Assembly: GCA_900079765.1 (NCBI GenBank)
Contig: LT599017.1
Coordinates: forward strand, 1,517,765 to 1,581,764
Reading direction: 5' to 3'
Length of the DNA stretch: 64,000 bases
Source of the DNA: an uncultured Eubacteriales bacterium
GTDB taxonomy: Bacteria; Bacillota; Clostridia; Oscillospirales; Oscillospiraceae
The position numbers were made by a program, and so were the translations under genes. Below the pieces are notes generated by a model. That model saw nothing but the letters and a program-made list of their open reading frames with translations, was not told where the DNA came from and did not search any database. Positions within the stretch are counted from its first letter, which is position 1, and every line of letters starts with the position of its first letter. Positions 55,305 through 63,958 of the stretch are shown one piece after another.

Positions 55305-56552
55305 ATGGAACAAAAACTATTTACAAAAAACTTTACGCTTCTTGTCATTGGGCAGGCAAGCTCTCTCTTTGGAAATTACATCTTAAAGTTCGCCCTGTCT
55401 ATGTATGTATTGGAAGTAACAGGCTCGGCGGCTATATATGCAAGCATTTTAGCAGTTGCTACAATTCCTACGATTTTATTTTCTCCGTTAGGGGGTATTC
55501 TCGCAGATCGCGCAAACAGAAGGAACATTATGGTGGCATTGGACACTTTATCGGGAATATCCTTATTATTTGCGGCATTCCTGTTTTCTACGGGTAACGG
55601 CATTGCCGTGACTTGTGTACTCCTTGTAACCCTGTCAATTATGGGTGCCTTCGAGTCGCCAACCGTTCAGGCATGTGTCCCTCAAATGCAATCCGGGGAT
55701 AATATAATCAGAGGAAATGCCATTGTTAATCAAGTGGCTGCAATATCCGCATTGATTGCCCCGATACTGGGAAGCGTACTTTATGTGACTTTTGGGCTAA
55801 AACATGTTATGTCCGCAAGCATTATATGCTTTTTTCTTACAGCATTGTTTGAATACTTCATAAAATTAGAATACATACCTGTTGATAACCGAAACGGTGT
55901 TCTCGCAATTGTCAAACATGATTTCTCCGTAAGTATGCGGTTTATCTGCAAAGGACAACCCGGAATATTTACAATGCTGCTCTTAATCGCGCTGGTCAGC
56001 TTTTTCGTAATAGGTACTGCTATGGTGGGATTGCCCTATATAGTGCGGACTGTTCTTGGTTTAAATGCGGAATATTACGGTGCGGCAGAAAGCGCATTAG
56101 GCTTTGCAGCAATTCTCGGGAGTATTGCTGCCGGATTATTAACAAGAAAATTGAAAGTCCGCCATTTATCAATTGTACTTATGGTACTGGGAGTATTATT
56201 AATTCCTTCTGGCAGTGTTTTTCTTGCTCCAATAAGTACGATTGCAAGATATGTCATCAACATCATCTTTTTTTGCGGCATGCAAATCTCAGCCTGTATT
56301 TTTTCGATTTTTTCTTTTTCTTTTATACAGCAAAAGACACCGGATCATCTGATTGGAAAGGTTATGGCTTTTGTGTCCACCATTGCAATGTGTGCGCAGC
56401 CACTGGGTCAAGCTGTTTATGGACTTCTATTTGACAAATTCAGTGAAGCTATTTACCTTATCTTAATTCCAGCCGGAGTAATAATTTTTATAATTGGACT
56501 ATCGTCCACGGGCTTTTTCAAGAGGCTAGATAGTAAATCGTCAGCAAAATAA
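55305..56552 (+). CDS. MFS drug exporter (macrolide efflux-like)
   Basis: A 415-residue transporter with about 12 membrane helices. FSPLGGILADRANRRNIMV is the MFS loop 2-3 motif A, and the general pattern is that of the Mef-like drug exporters. CAGGAGGAAT precedes ATG 55305; an in-frame ATG-less extension is not needed. It is the last gene of the tetR-controlled group. 56553-56857 holds no convincing gene. Confidence 0.85.
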   Translation: MEQKLFTKNFTLLVIGQASSLFGNYILKFALSMYVLEVTGSAAIYASILAVATIPTILFSPLGGILADRANRRNIMVALDTLSGISLLFAAFLFSTGNGIAVTCVLLVTLSIMGAFESPTVQACVPQMQSGDNIIRGNAIVNQVAAISALIAPILGSVLYVTFGLKHVMSASIICFFLTALFEYFIKLEYIPVDNRNGVLAIVKHDFSVSMRFICKGQPGIFTMLLLIALVSFFVIGTAMVGLPYIVRTVLGLNAEYYGAAESALGFAAILGSIAAGLLTRKLKVRHLSIVLMVLGVLLIPSGSVFLAPISTIARYVINIIFFCGMQISACIFSIFSFSFIQQKTPDHLIGKVMAFVSTIAMCAQPLGQAVYGLLFDKFSEAIYLILIPAGVIIFIIGLSSTGFFKRLDSKSSAK

Positions 56553-56857
56553 ATTGTATCTCCCCAAAGCCGCTTTCCCATGCCTGCGGGTACTGCCACC
56601 TTACCATAACAACTGGATACAGCCGAATTTTCATTTTACCTCTCGTGGAAGCAATAACAATAAATACTTATTGAAGAATTCCTTTTTGTTCATGGAATTG
56701 ATGATTTTAATAGAAAGCATGTCATCCTTTATAATAATGTCCCTTTTTAAAAGCTTAGATAGCTGGTTTTCGGAATAAACTTTCCTATGGCAAGAAGAGA
56801 GCAAGATTGCTTAAAAATGAATCACTTTATTTTGTTATAGTTTTATTGAAAATAAAT

Positions 56858-56944
56858 ATTGTGGGCAAACCTACCGAAAGGCAGGGACGCAAAGCCGAGA
56901 GTCTAAGGCGCTGTAAAGCGGCGCTATGATCGTCTGGTTGCAAT
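56858..56944 (+). promoter_or_regulatory. Cyclic di-GMP-I (GEMM-I) riboswitch
   Basis: GGGCAAACC is followed by a CCnnCC-GAAA-GGnnGG type hairpin, then GGGACGCAAAGCC and a second stem ending in CTGGTTGC, the core of class I c-di-GMP riboswitches including the GAAA tetraloop and its receptor side (CTAAGG). The outer stem ATTG/CAAT closes it. It reads rightwards. A convergent gene follows; the next same-strand genes are the sigma-like factor and the tad operon. A GEMM-Ib (cGAMP) preference cannot be excluded. Confidence 0.88.
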
Positions 56945-56953
56945 GGATGCGCC

Positions 56954-56987
56954 AAAGCCTGCACTTTTTATCTGAAGGGCAGGCTTT
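56954..56987 (+). terminator. Hairpin of the riboswitch expression platform
   Basis: AAAGCCTGC (56954-56962) pairs with GCAGGCTTT (56979-56987). There is no T-run, so it may be a terminator-like platform or a convergent-transcript hairpin rather than a classical terminator. Confidence 0.5.
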
Positions 56988-57023
56988 GATCATATCTATC
57001 TCTCATAAGCAATCTTTATCGGT

Positions 57024-57392
57024 CTATTTATGATCTTCTGATGCGCCGCTGTAGCAAAGAACCTCAAGCATGGCTCTCGCAGCTCTGCGAGCTGTATTAT
57101 CACAAATGCGAATAAGGCGAATAAGGTGGGAAGTTTCGTAATCCTCTCCGGTTTCAAATTGGGTGGTTTCAGGATAGGCAATAACGTCGGCAGAGATACC
57201 GATTGCGCGTATCAAACGAAACAGCACCTTTACGCTGGGCATTCGTTGCTCATTTTCAATGGCAGCCAGGTGTCGTACTCCGATTTTGGCTCTTTCCGCA
57301 ATTTGCTCTCGGGTATATCCTGCTTTTTCGCGTTCACGCTTGAGTATTTCACCCAGCTTGTCCGTTATTGTTTCGTCATCATTTTTATGCAC
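57024..57392 (-). CDS. XRE family transcriptional regulator
   Basis: A 122-residue protein with an N-terminal HTH (about 12-65, YTREQIAERAKIGVRHLAAI) and a helical C-terminal part. The start is GTG 57392 behind AAGGAGGTGA. It points against the riboswitch, so a transcript reading past the riboswitch would be antisense to it. 57393-57762 holds no gene but has repeat-like hairpins near 57555-57590. Confidence 0.85.
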   Translation of the reverse strand: MHKNDDETITDKLGEILKREREKAGYTREQIAERAKIGVRHLAAIENEQRMPSVKVLFRLIRAIGISADVIAYPETTQFETGEDYETSHLIRLIRICDNTARRAARAMLEVLCYSGASEDHK

Positions 57393-57762
57393 TGGCAGTT
57401 CACCTCCTTAGATATATTTTAATGGGGGGTGACGTTCCCCGGAATGTCGTAATAGTAGCTAAAACAAAGCACTAACAGTGCCAAAATGCGCTCGACTTGC
57501 GAATCGTTTCATTAAAAAAAACGATTGGTATGGCGGGTCTATTGTTATGCCTTAAACGCCCTCCTTCCAGTCGGGGAAGAGGGCCTTATGTTTTACTATA
57601 ACAAATTGCTGCTCATCGTGAGCAGCCAGGAGTAGTTTGACGAGGACAAACTTTCTGCTCCGCAACGATGGCTTAGCTTTTCAAATCGGCCCAATTGGGC
57701 TAATGAATACGCACACTCTGAACATGACGTATTAGTTCTATTAAATACCTACTATAAGTATG

Positions 57763-57800
57763 AAAGCGCGCAACCGAAAGATGATCGGTTGTGCGCTTTT
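57763..57800 (+). terminator. Intrinsic terminator/attenuator upstream of the sigma-like gene
   Basis: A 15-bp stem (57763-57777 with 57785-57799, one G-U pair), a 7-base loop and a T-rich tail. It stands 90 bases before the sigma-like gene. Confidence 0.8.
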
Positions 57801-57847
57801 GTATTCAGAGTGTCTTTTGCATCTGTTGGCTGCCGCAGCCCGCCTCT

Positions 57848-57880
57848 CCAATCTGAATTTCTTAAAAAAATTCAGATTGG
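57848..57880 (+). promoter_or_regulatory. Hairpin immediately upstream of the sigma-like ribosome site
   Basis: A 13-bp stem (57848-57860 with 57868-57880) with a 7-base loop ends one base before the AGAAAGGA ribosome site. It could hide or expose that site. Confidence 0.5.
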
Positions 57881-57890
57881 AGAAAGGACA

Positions 57891-58352
57891 ATGTTTGATA
57901 ATGTAAATCCCTATACCCTGCGAACTGAGGTTTCCGAGGGTATGACACGATATTTTGTTTCTTTTGAGGATGGACAAGCTACCCTGCGGGAAACCGAGGT
58001 GTCCCGCCCCGTCTATCTGGAGTTTTTTCGCTTCGTAAAAACCGAGCGCAATCTGCGCCGCTGGGACGAAAGGCATACCGAGCAATCCGACCTGACTGAC
58101 GGATCGCTCTATGACCGCGCTTTGTATAAGCCGAAAAGTGTTGAGGACGCGGCCTTTGACAGCCTGCGGAATGAAAAACTGCGGCAGGCAATTCAGGACT
58201 TGCCTGAGCTTCAGCGTCGGCGGTTCGTCCTGCACCATGAATTTGGCCTTACTTATGAGCAGATTGCGGAAATGGAGGGTTGTTCCAAAGTATCCGTATT
58301 CCGTTCAGTAAGCCGCGCAGAAGAAAAAATCAGGGAAGAATTAAAAACTTAA
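57891..58352 (+). CDS. Sigma-70-like factor (region 4 helix-turn-helix)
   Basis: A 153-residue protein. The C-terminal 60 residues are a clear sigma region 4 (AIQDLPELQRRRFVLHHEFG, LTYEQIAEMEGCSKVSVFRS); the N-terminal part is divergent. Sigma-like regulators of this size are common in conjugative elements of this group. GAGAAAGGA precedes ATG 57891. It is followed by two hairpins and then the RNA-rich region and the tad operon on the same strand. Confidence 0.8.
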   Translation: MFDNVNPYTLRTEVSEGMTRYFVSFEDGQATLRETEVSRPVYLEFFRFVKTERNLRRWDERHTEQSDLTDGSLYDRALYKPKSVEDAAFDSLRNEKLRQAIQDLPELQRRRFVLHHEFGLTYEQIAEMEGCSKVSVFRSVSRAEEKIREELKT

Positions 58353-58681
58353 AAAATCAGGGGTAACAAATCACCCCTGACTGTGGAAACAGGTGAGAGG
58401 ATATTTTCTCTCACCTGTTCTCCATTTTGGTGAATGGGTTGAACCTTGACAATTTCATACCCATTCATCAGGCACTTTCCCATTGCTATTGCGATGAGCA
58501 TAAGCCACATTAGCGGTTGCGCCATGACTGCGTACAGAAACACGGAAACAAGGTCAACTATTATGATTTTGCTTGTTAGTCCGCTGCTCTGTACGATGAG
58601 CGAGAAACCTCCGGCTATAAATACCGGGTTGCCCCCGGTATGGCGATGACAGGCAATGGGGCGATACTCCTGTCCAGTCAC
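58349..58681 (-). CDS. Doubtful small membrane protein frame
   Basis: A minus-strand frame of 110 codons, whose central part (about 30-75, IIVDLVSVFLYAVMAQPLMW and LMLIAIAMGKCLM) is hydrophobic. There is no clear ribosome site and the frame overlaps plus-strand hairpins. It could be a chance frame in the structured region. Confidence 0.25.
   Translation of the reverse strand: MTGQEYRPIACHRHTGGNPVFIAGGFSLIVQSSGLTSKIIIVDLVSVFLYAVMAQPLMWLMLIAIAMGKCLMNGYEIVKVQPIHQNGEQVRENILSPVSTVRGDLLPLIF
58357..58419 (+). terminator. Two consecutive hairpins after the sigma-like gene
   Basis: TCAGGGGT/ACCCCTGA (58357-58364 with 58373-58380) and a perfect 12-bp stem (58388-58399 with 58408-58419) directly follow the stop codon. 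Neither has a strong T tail. Confidence 0.6.
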
Positions 58682-58911
58682 AGCCCCCCCTTGAACGGGG
58701 GATCACGCAATGAGGGCAGCTTGGAGCGATCCTCGGAGGGGTGCAATTCCCGTGGTGCGGTTTAAGCAGACCGCCGCCTGATGACTTCCCTATGTCTTGG
58801 GGTGTCGAGGACAAATAAAGGCATTTCATATATACCAAGGCGCAAGTCCGGTCATTTTATAGGGCTGCTATGCCAAAGCCGAGTTTTATTAAAGACCGGG
58901 TTTGCGTTTTG
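58600..58911 (+). ncRNA. Structured RNA candidate upstream of the tad operon
   Basis: The 750-base gap before the tad operon is GC-rich with many hairpins: ATACCGGG/CCCGGTAT near 58620-58640, GACAGG/CCTGTC near 58650-58675, GGTGCGGT with ACCGCCGCC near 58756-58783, and an 18-bp stem (58836-58853 with 58894-58911, four G-U pairs). No protein frame fits. It may be a leader RNA or independent ncRNA. No known class is recognised. Confidence 0.5.
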
Positions 58912-59107
58912 GTCTACATAGGAGCTATTTTGCATGGAACCATCTCCCGCTTACATCGCCGCCCCCCTGGGGTGCGCGTTACAGAACGGAATCACTGCAA
59001 CCATGCCTAATATCATCCTACTTTTGAAATGGCGAAAAACTTTATCCCACAAAGGGAAAACCGCCGTCCCACGAGAAATGGTGACGGCAGAAATCGAGGT
59101 GAACATA

Positions 59108-59815
59108 TTGCTCAAACTATTCAGAAACAAGCTCTTTATCGGCGCAATGTGCCTGCTGCTTGCCGGGGCGCTTGCGTTCGGGCTGTTGCCCCAGCTTTAC
59201 GGCGCACAGTCCGGCACGACGGAAATTGTGAGGCTCCGGCAGACCGTGGAATACGGAACGGTCATTACCGAAGATATGCTGGCCGTCGTGGAAGTCGGCT
59301 CCTACGGCCTGCCGGATGCCGTTGTGACGGACAAATCCGAAATCATTGGCCTTGTCGCCGGGGACACCATCTACGCCGGGGAATATCTCTGGCGTGACCG
59401 TTTCATGGCGCAGGAGGAGTACAAAACCGCTACGGCGCAGACCGGTTACGGACTATCCGAGGGAACCTATCTGCTAACTATCGCGTTGCCGTCCGAATCC
59501 TCCGGCCTTGCCGGTATCCTCCGCTCCGGCGATACGGTGGACGTTTACGGCTACACCGACGAAAGCGGCTCCGCCGTGGCAAGCGTTGCCCTGACCGCAG
59601 TTTCCGTATACAAGGTGCTCAACAGCAAGCTCATATCTCTGGACGATCTGGACGCCAAACTCACAGCAAACCCCGACTCCGATCCCGCAGACTACGATCT
59701 TGCCCCCGCCTATGTGGTTTTCACCGTAAACGAGCAGCAAGCTAAGGTGCTGATCGGGCTGGAAAAGGATGAAGCCCTGCACCTGACCTTGCGTGAAACG
59801 GAGGCGCGACCATGA
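59108..59815 (+). CDS. cpaB: CpaB-like Tad pilus assembly protein (SAF domain)
   Basis: A 235-residue protein with an N-terminal membrane helix (about 8-30, FIGAMCLLLAGALAFGLLP) and a SAF/RcpC-like domain: VEYGTVITEDMLAVVEVGSY, then SGLAGILRSGDTVDVYGY. CpaB/RcpC proteins connect the inner membrane to the pilus exit. TTG 59108 behind CGAGGTGAA is the chosen start; ATG 59078 is in frame but lacks a ribosome site. It overlaps the next gene by four bases. Confidence 0.82.
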   Translation: MLKLFRNKLFIGAMCLLLAGALAFGLLPQLYGAQSGTTEIVRLRQTVEYGTVITEDMLAVVEVGSYGLPDAVVTDKSEIIGLVAGDTIYAGEYLWRDRFMAQEEYKTATAQTGYGLSEGTYLLTIALPSESSGLAGILRSGDTVDVYGYTDESGSAVASVALTAVSVYKVLNSKLISLDDLDAKLTANPDSDPADYDLAPAYVVFTVNEQQAKVLIGLEKDEALHLTLRETEARP

Positions 59816-60507
59816 GCATCTGTGCAATATGGGGCGCGCCGCAGACCGGGAAAACAACGCTTGCGGTCAACCTCGCCTATGCCGTCAGCCGGGGCGATCA
59901 ATCCGTGTGCCTCATTTCTCCCGTGGCCTACAGCGAGCTTTCCGCGATTCTCGGCGTAAAAATCCCGGAGGAAAACAGCCTGAGCGCGGCGCTCCGGGGC
60001 GCTCCCCTCCAACGGACTGTATTCAAAGTGGATGAACTGTTTTATGTACTTGCCGCCCCCTCCGCAGCCAGCGCCCCTGACTGCGACTATTCCGGCGAAC
60101 AGGTCAAAACGCTTCTGGAGCTTGCTCGGATGACCTTTGACGTAGTGCTTGTGGATTGCCTGTCCGAAACAAACGACCTGTTTTCCGCTTGGGCGTTGAA
60201 CCGAGCAGATAAGGTGTTACTGTGCGCGGGCGGTCATGTTTCCGGCGTTCTCTGGCACAGAGCCAACAAAAAGGCGTTGCAGGCGGCACAGGATAAAACC
60301 CTGTATGTCGGCTCAGAGATCATACCGGGCCTTGACTATGCCGCCATGTATGAGCTCCTGAAATGTACGCCTGAAATAAAAATCCCATATATCCGCGAGG
60401 CTCCGCTTTTCCAGAACGAAAGGCGGTTTTTGTTTGGCCTCTCCGGGAAGAAAGGTAGGGCCTACGCCGGAGCGATCAATAAGCTGTGCGAGGTGATAAC
60501 GACATGA
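59812..60507 (+). CDS. CpaE/TadZ-like ATPase
   Basis: A 231-residue protein with a MinD-type P-loop (GAPQTGKTT at 8-16), VVLVDCLSETND as Walker B, and CaP-like switch residues. TadZ/CpaE proteins position the pilus machine at the membrane. It overlaps its neighbours by four bases on each side. Confidence 0.78.
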   Translation: MSICAIWGAPQTGKTTLAVNLAYAVSRGDQSVCLISPVAYSELSAILGVKIPEENSLSAALRGAPLQRTVFKVDELFYVLAAPSAASAPDCDYSGEQVKTLLELARMTFDVVLVDCLSETNDLFSAWALNRADKVLLCAGGHVSGVLWHRANKKALQAAQDKTLYVGSEIIPGLDYAAMYELLKCTPEIKIPYIREAPLFQNERRFLFGLSGKKGRAYAGAINKLCEVITT

Positions 60508-61919
60508 GCATTACGGCGTATGAATATCTCTCCATCCTCCAAGCGACGGAGGCGGCGCAGGAGCAGGACGGCGGCTTTGACTACTTGAAGCTCCTTGAAA
60601 ATGTGCGCTCCATCATTGCGGCGAAGCATTCTCAGGAGCTTTCTTCGGCTCTCGGCAGCGCCGACGCCGCACAAACCCTGAAAACGCTCATTCTTAAATA
60701 CTGCGTGGAGGCGCTGGCCGGGAGTGCGTTCAATCATGCGGCGCTTGTTGAGAAAATCTATCAGGACATGGCTGGCCTCGGCATCCTCACGGACTATCTT
60801 CATGACCCCAACGTGGAGGAAATCAACGTCAACGGCTACAATGTCGTTGAAATCAATTACCCCGACCATATCAAGTATCTGTACGGCGATGAAGCGTTTT
60901 CCTCTCCCACGACGGCGTTGGATATTGTAAAGCGCATGGTGCGCATGGGCGGGATGCAGCTGGACGCGCAGTCCCCCCGCGTGGATAGCTATATCGGGGA
61001 CGGTACGCGCATATCGGCCATGATCCCCCCCGTGGTGCCGCTGGAGCGCGGCGTGATCGCCTCCATCCGAAAGCAGAACAAAAGTGAAATCACCCGGCAG
61101 CAGCTTTTGGATTCCGGTTCTGTGTCCCCGGATATGCTGGATTTTCTGACACTCTGTCTGTGCAACGGCATTTCCGTCGGGCTGGCGGGCGGCACCGGCG
61201 CGGGAAAAACCACCGATCAAGCATATTTACTCAATGAGTATATCAGGAGAAACGACGATTACAACAACCGCGTATTCGTCATTGAGGACAGCCGGGAATT
61301 GAACCTTACTGCCTATGACAATGGCAATAACCGCCCTGCGCGAGTGCTCTACACCGTGACGAAAGACCCGCCCAGCCCAATCACCATGCTTGACCTGATC
61401 GTCAGCTCCTTGCGTTTTCACCCCGCGCTGATCGTCCCCGCCGAGGTTCGGGATGCCGCCGCTTGGGAGGCGGCAAACGCCGGACAGACCGGGCATACCA
61501 TCCTGACCGCTTTTCATGCCGACAGCGCTTTTGACGCTTACAGACGCTTGGTGTCCATGTGCCACGCGGCGCAGACCGGGCTTTCAGACGCGCATCTATT
61601 GGAAATGTGCGCCGGTGCGTGGCCGATCATGGTGTTCAAAAAGCAGCTTAAAGACAATTCCCGCAAGTACATGGAAATCTTCGAGGCGACGGGCGTTGAA
61701 AATGGCAGACTCCAAGGCCGTATGCTGTATCGGTTCGTTATAAGCAAAACGGAGCGCGACGGGCGTGGGTGCGTTGTAAAGGTTCACGGCTCCCACAAAA
61801 AAGTGGGGACGATTTCGCCAGAGCTTTTCTGCCGTCTGCGCGACAATGGAGCGCCGGAAACGGAGCTTCGCCGCCTGTTCCCGGACGCAGATGAAAAGGA
61901 GGTGCAGAGCCTTTCATGA
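60504..61919 (+). CDS. cpaF: CpaF/TadA-type pilus assembly ATPase
   Basis: A 471-residue secretion ATPase. The N-terminal domain (about 1-140) is followed by DPNVEEINVNGYN, the family hallmark, Walker A GGTGAGKTTD (about 228-237), a conserved ILTAFHAD His-box and EVRDAAAWEAANAGQTGHT. It energises pilus assembly. GAGGTGA sets the start at ATG 60504. Confidence 0.93.
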   Translation: MSITAYEYLSILQATEAAQEQDGGFDYLKLLENVRSIIAAKHSQELSSALGSADAAQTLKTLILKYCVEALAGSAFNHAALVEKIYQDMAGLGILTDYLHDPNVEEINVNGYNVVEINYPDHIKYLYGDEAFSSPTTALDIVKRMVRMGGMQLDAQSPRVDSYIGDGTRISAMIPPVVPLERGVIASIRKQNKSEITRQQLLDSGSVSPDMLDFLTLCLCNGISVGLAGGTGAGKTTDQAYLLNEYIRRNDDYNNRVFVIEDSRELNLTAYDNGNNRPARVLYTVTKDPPSPITMLDLIVSSLRFHPALIVPAEVRDAAAWEAANAGQTGHTILTAFHADSAFDAYRRLVSMCHAAQTGLSDAHLLEMCAGAWPIMVFKKQLKDNSRKYMEIFEATGVENGRLQGRMLYRFVISKTERDGRGCVVKVHGSHKKVGTISPELFCRLRDNGAPETELRRLFPDADEKEVQSLS

Positions 61920-62809
61920 TCTATCTAACCTGTTTTGCCGTGTTCCTGCTTGTGGGCGCGGCAATTTTTCTTGTCAGCGATCTTGATAAAAAGATAGCCG
62001 CAGAGATCAAACGCGGGAGAAAGGCCGGAGAAATGAAGCTGCGCAAGCAGACGCTTTTCACAAGGCTTGCGCGGCTGGAACAAGAGCGTCGGCGGCTGGT
62101 GCAAGAGGTCAATATGCCCCCCGCCGTCTACTGGTTGCTTACCGTTCTCGGCGTGGGCGTCGGTGCGGCAGTTGGAAAGCTCCTGTTTTCCCATATGTTT
62201 TTCGCCGTCGCGGTAGGCGTCCTCGGCGCTCTTAGCCCGCAGCTTTTTCTTCGTATCAAGCTGACACAGGCCAAAAATCAGCGTGTGGAAAAGCTGCATT
62301 CCTCCATGCTGATCCTCTCCAATTCCTATATCGTGACGGAGGATTTTTTGCAATCCGTGCGGGATAATCTCAGCGTGTTGGAGTATCCGGCCCCGTTCCG
62401 GGACTTCCTCACCTACACCAATTATATAGACGGCAGCGTAAAAACTGGCCTGCGCCGCATGGAAGCGCAGGTCGGCAACGACTACTTTTCCCAATGGGTA
62501 AACGTGCTGATTCTCGCCCAGGATGATCGGAACATGAAATATGTCACCATGTCCGTTGTGGATGCGATGGCCGACGTGCGGCAGGCCCAGCGGGAATCCG
62601 ACACGGCCATGTACGCCATCTGGCGGGAGTATTTTACCGTTCTGTCCCTGATCTTCGCCGCGCCCCTCATTTTCCGCGTTCTCATGAAAGACGCCTATAC
62701 CGTCCTCGTCACGACGCTTCCGGGACAGTTTTTGCTTGCGCTTCTACTTGCCACCGTGGTGTTTTCGTTGGTACGGGCATATCGGCTGAACAAGCCGCTG
62801 CTGACGTAA
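61916..62809 (+). CDS. tadB: TadB-like pilus assembly membrane protein
   Basis: A 297-residue protein with an N-terminal helix, a basic segment (about 22-65), two helices at about 75-120 and a C-terminal pair (about 240-290). The central region (ENLHSS-type residues, LILSNSYIVTEDFL) belongs to the T2SSF fold. It forms the platform with TadC. It overlaps cpaF by four bases. Confidence 0.8.
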   Translation: MIYLTCFAVFLLVGAAIFLVSDLDKKIAAEIKRGRKAGEMKLRKQTLFTRLARLEQERRRLVQEVNMPPAVYWLLTVLGVGVGAAVGKLLFSHMFFAVAVGVLGALSPQLFLRIKLTQAKNQRVEKLHSSMLILSNSYIVTEDFLQSVRDNLSVLEYPAPFRDFLTYTNYIDGSVKTGLRRMEAQVGNDYFSQWVNVLILAQDDRNMKYVTMSVVDAMADVRQAQRESDTAMYAIWREYFTVLSLIFAAPLIFRVLMKDAYTVLVTTLPGQFLLALLLATVVFSLVRAYRLNKPLLT

Positions 62810-62821
62810 GGGGGCCGGAAT

Positions 62822-63703
62822 ATGATTATCGGATTAACCCTGTTCCTGATCGCCGCGCTGCTGTTTCTCGGCATGAAAACAGTCTGCTCGGCGGCAGACG
62901 GAACCACCTTCGCTGGGCGCGGGATGCTCAAAAAAATAGCCAAGTGGCATAAGGAGCCGCTTGATCTGTGGGCCGTCTTTCCCCTGAAACAACTGCTTGC
63001 CGCCGTTTCCCGGCTCGTCTATGTGGACGAAACCGCCGGGGCGAAGCTCAGCCATGACTTGGAAAAGGCTGGGCTTCCCATCACGCCAAAGGTCTACACA
63101 GCCCGAAAATACCTGACCATGTTTGCCGGTATCGGCCTGACGGCGGCATGCTTCATCCTCCGCTTTTACTTCGGCGTGTTCGTCATTCTTCTGGTAATGG
63201 TATTCGCCCTCATGAAGCAGCGTGACGCACTGAATGAGAAAATCCGCAAAAAGGAGCTGGCTATCTCACAGGAAATTCCGCGCTTTGTGCGGACACTCTG
63301 CCGAAGCCTGCAATCTGACCGCGATCTTGTCAGCGTTATCGGCTCGTATCGGAAGATTGCGGGGCCGGAGCTTGGCGGTGAGCTGGATATCCTGCTTGCC
63401 GAAATGCAGTCCGGCAACCTCCAAAGCGCCCTTGTCCATTTTGAAAACCGGCTGGGCTTGCCGGAAACCTCCCGGCTTTGCGGGGCGCTCCGGGATATGA
63501 GCCTCGGCATCGACCAGACCGCGACGCTCTCCTACATGGCCGACGACATGGCGCGCGCGGCCAAGGAAAACATCAAAAGAGAGCTGTCCTTGAGGCCGGG
63601 GAAAATGCGTCGCACCTATTACCCGGCTATCGGCGTGTGCGTCGCTATGATTCTGTATGTCCTCGTCGTGTACGTTATCCATAACCTCAACAATATCGTG
63701 TAA
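62822..63703 (+). CDS. tadC: TadC-like pilus assembly membrane protein
   Basis: A 293-residue T2SSF-type membrane protein with three to four hydrophobic segments: about 1-22, 100-130 and 270-293. GGGGGCCGG-type spacing separates it from tadB. The C-terminal part is highly similar to the protein at 3-383. It pairs with TadB under the CpaF ATPase. Confidence 0.85.
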   Translation: MIIGLTLFLIAALLFLGMKTVCSAADGTTFAGRGMLKKIAKWHKEPLDLWAVFPLKQLLAAVSRLVYVDETAGAKLSHDLEKAGLPITPKVYTARKYLTMFAGIGLTAACFILRFYFGVFVILLVMVFALMKQRDALNEKIRKKELAISQEIPRFVRTLCRSLQSDRDLVSVIGSYRKIAGPELGGELDILLAEMQSGNLQSALVHFENRLGLPETSRLCGALRDMSLGIDQTATLSYMADDMARAAKENIKRELSLRPGKMRRTYYPAIGVCVAMILYVLVVYVIHNLNNIV

Positions 63704-63717
63704 AGGAGCAAAACAAC

Positions 63718-63945
63718 ATGAAAAATCGTATTCAGACCATCCGCAGGAAAATCCATGACGCCGGCAGCAAGGCGGTATCCGTCCTGAGAAACAACAAGGG
63801 GGAGCTTGCCACCAACACGATTGGCGGCATCATTGTCGGCGTGGTCATTGTCGGGCTGCTGATTATCGCCATCAACAAGTTCTTTCCTGGCTTTTTCAGC
63901 GACATGTTCGGTAAAATGTCAGATAAGCTCAACGGCAACTGGTAA
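63718..63945 (+). CDS. flp: Flp-type pilin, copy 2
   Basis: A 75-residue pilin like that at 398-625. Residues from about 33 (ATNTIGGIIVG) to the end are identical; the 30-residue leader differs (MKNRIQTIRRKIHDAG here). AAAGGAG precedes the ATG. Confidence 0.75.
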   Translation: MKNRIQTIRRKIHDAGSKAVSVLRNNKGELATNTIGGIIVGVVIVGLLIIAINKFFPGFFSDMFGKMSDKLNGNW

Positions 63946-63958
63946 AGGAGGGCGCGGT

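Noticed and set aside
56554..56778. Plus-strand frame of 74 codons after the MFS gene
   Set aside because: No ribosome site and no family likeness; the start overlaps the MFS stop region only by chance.
58680..58830. Possible cobalamin riboswitch
   Set aside because: A GGTGCAATTCCC-like piece resembles part of the B12 core, but the other conserved segments and the expected pairing are missing.
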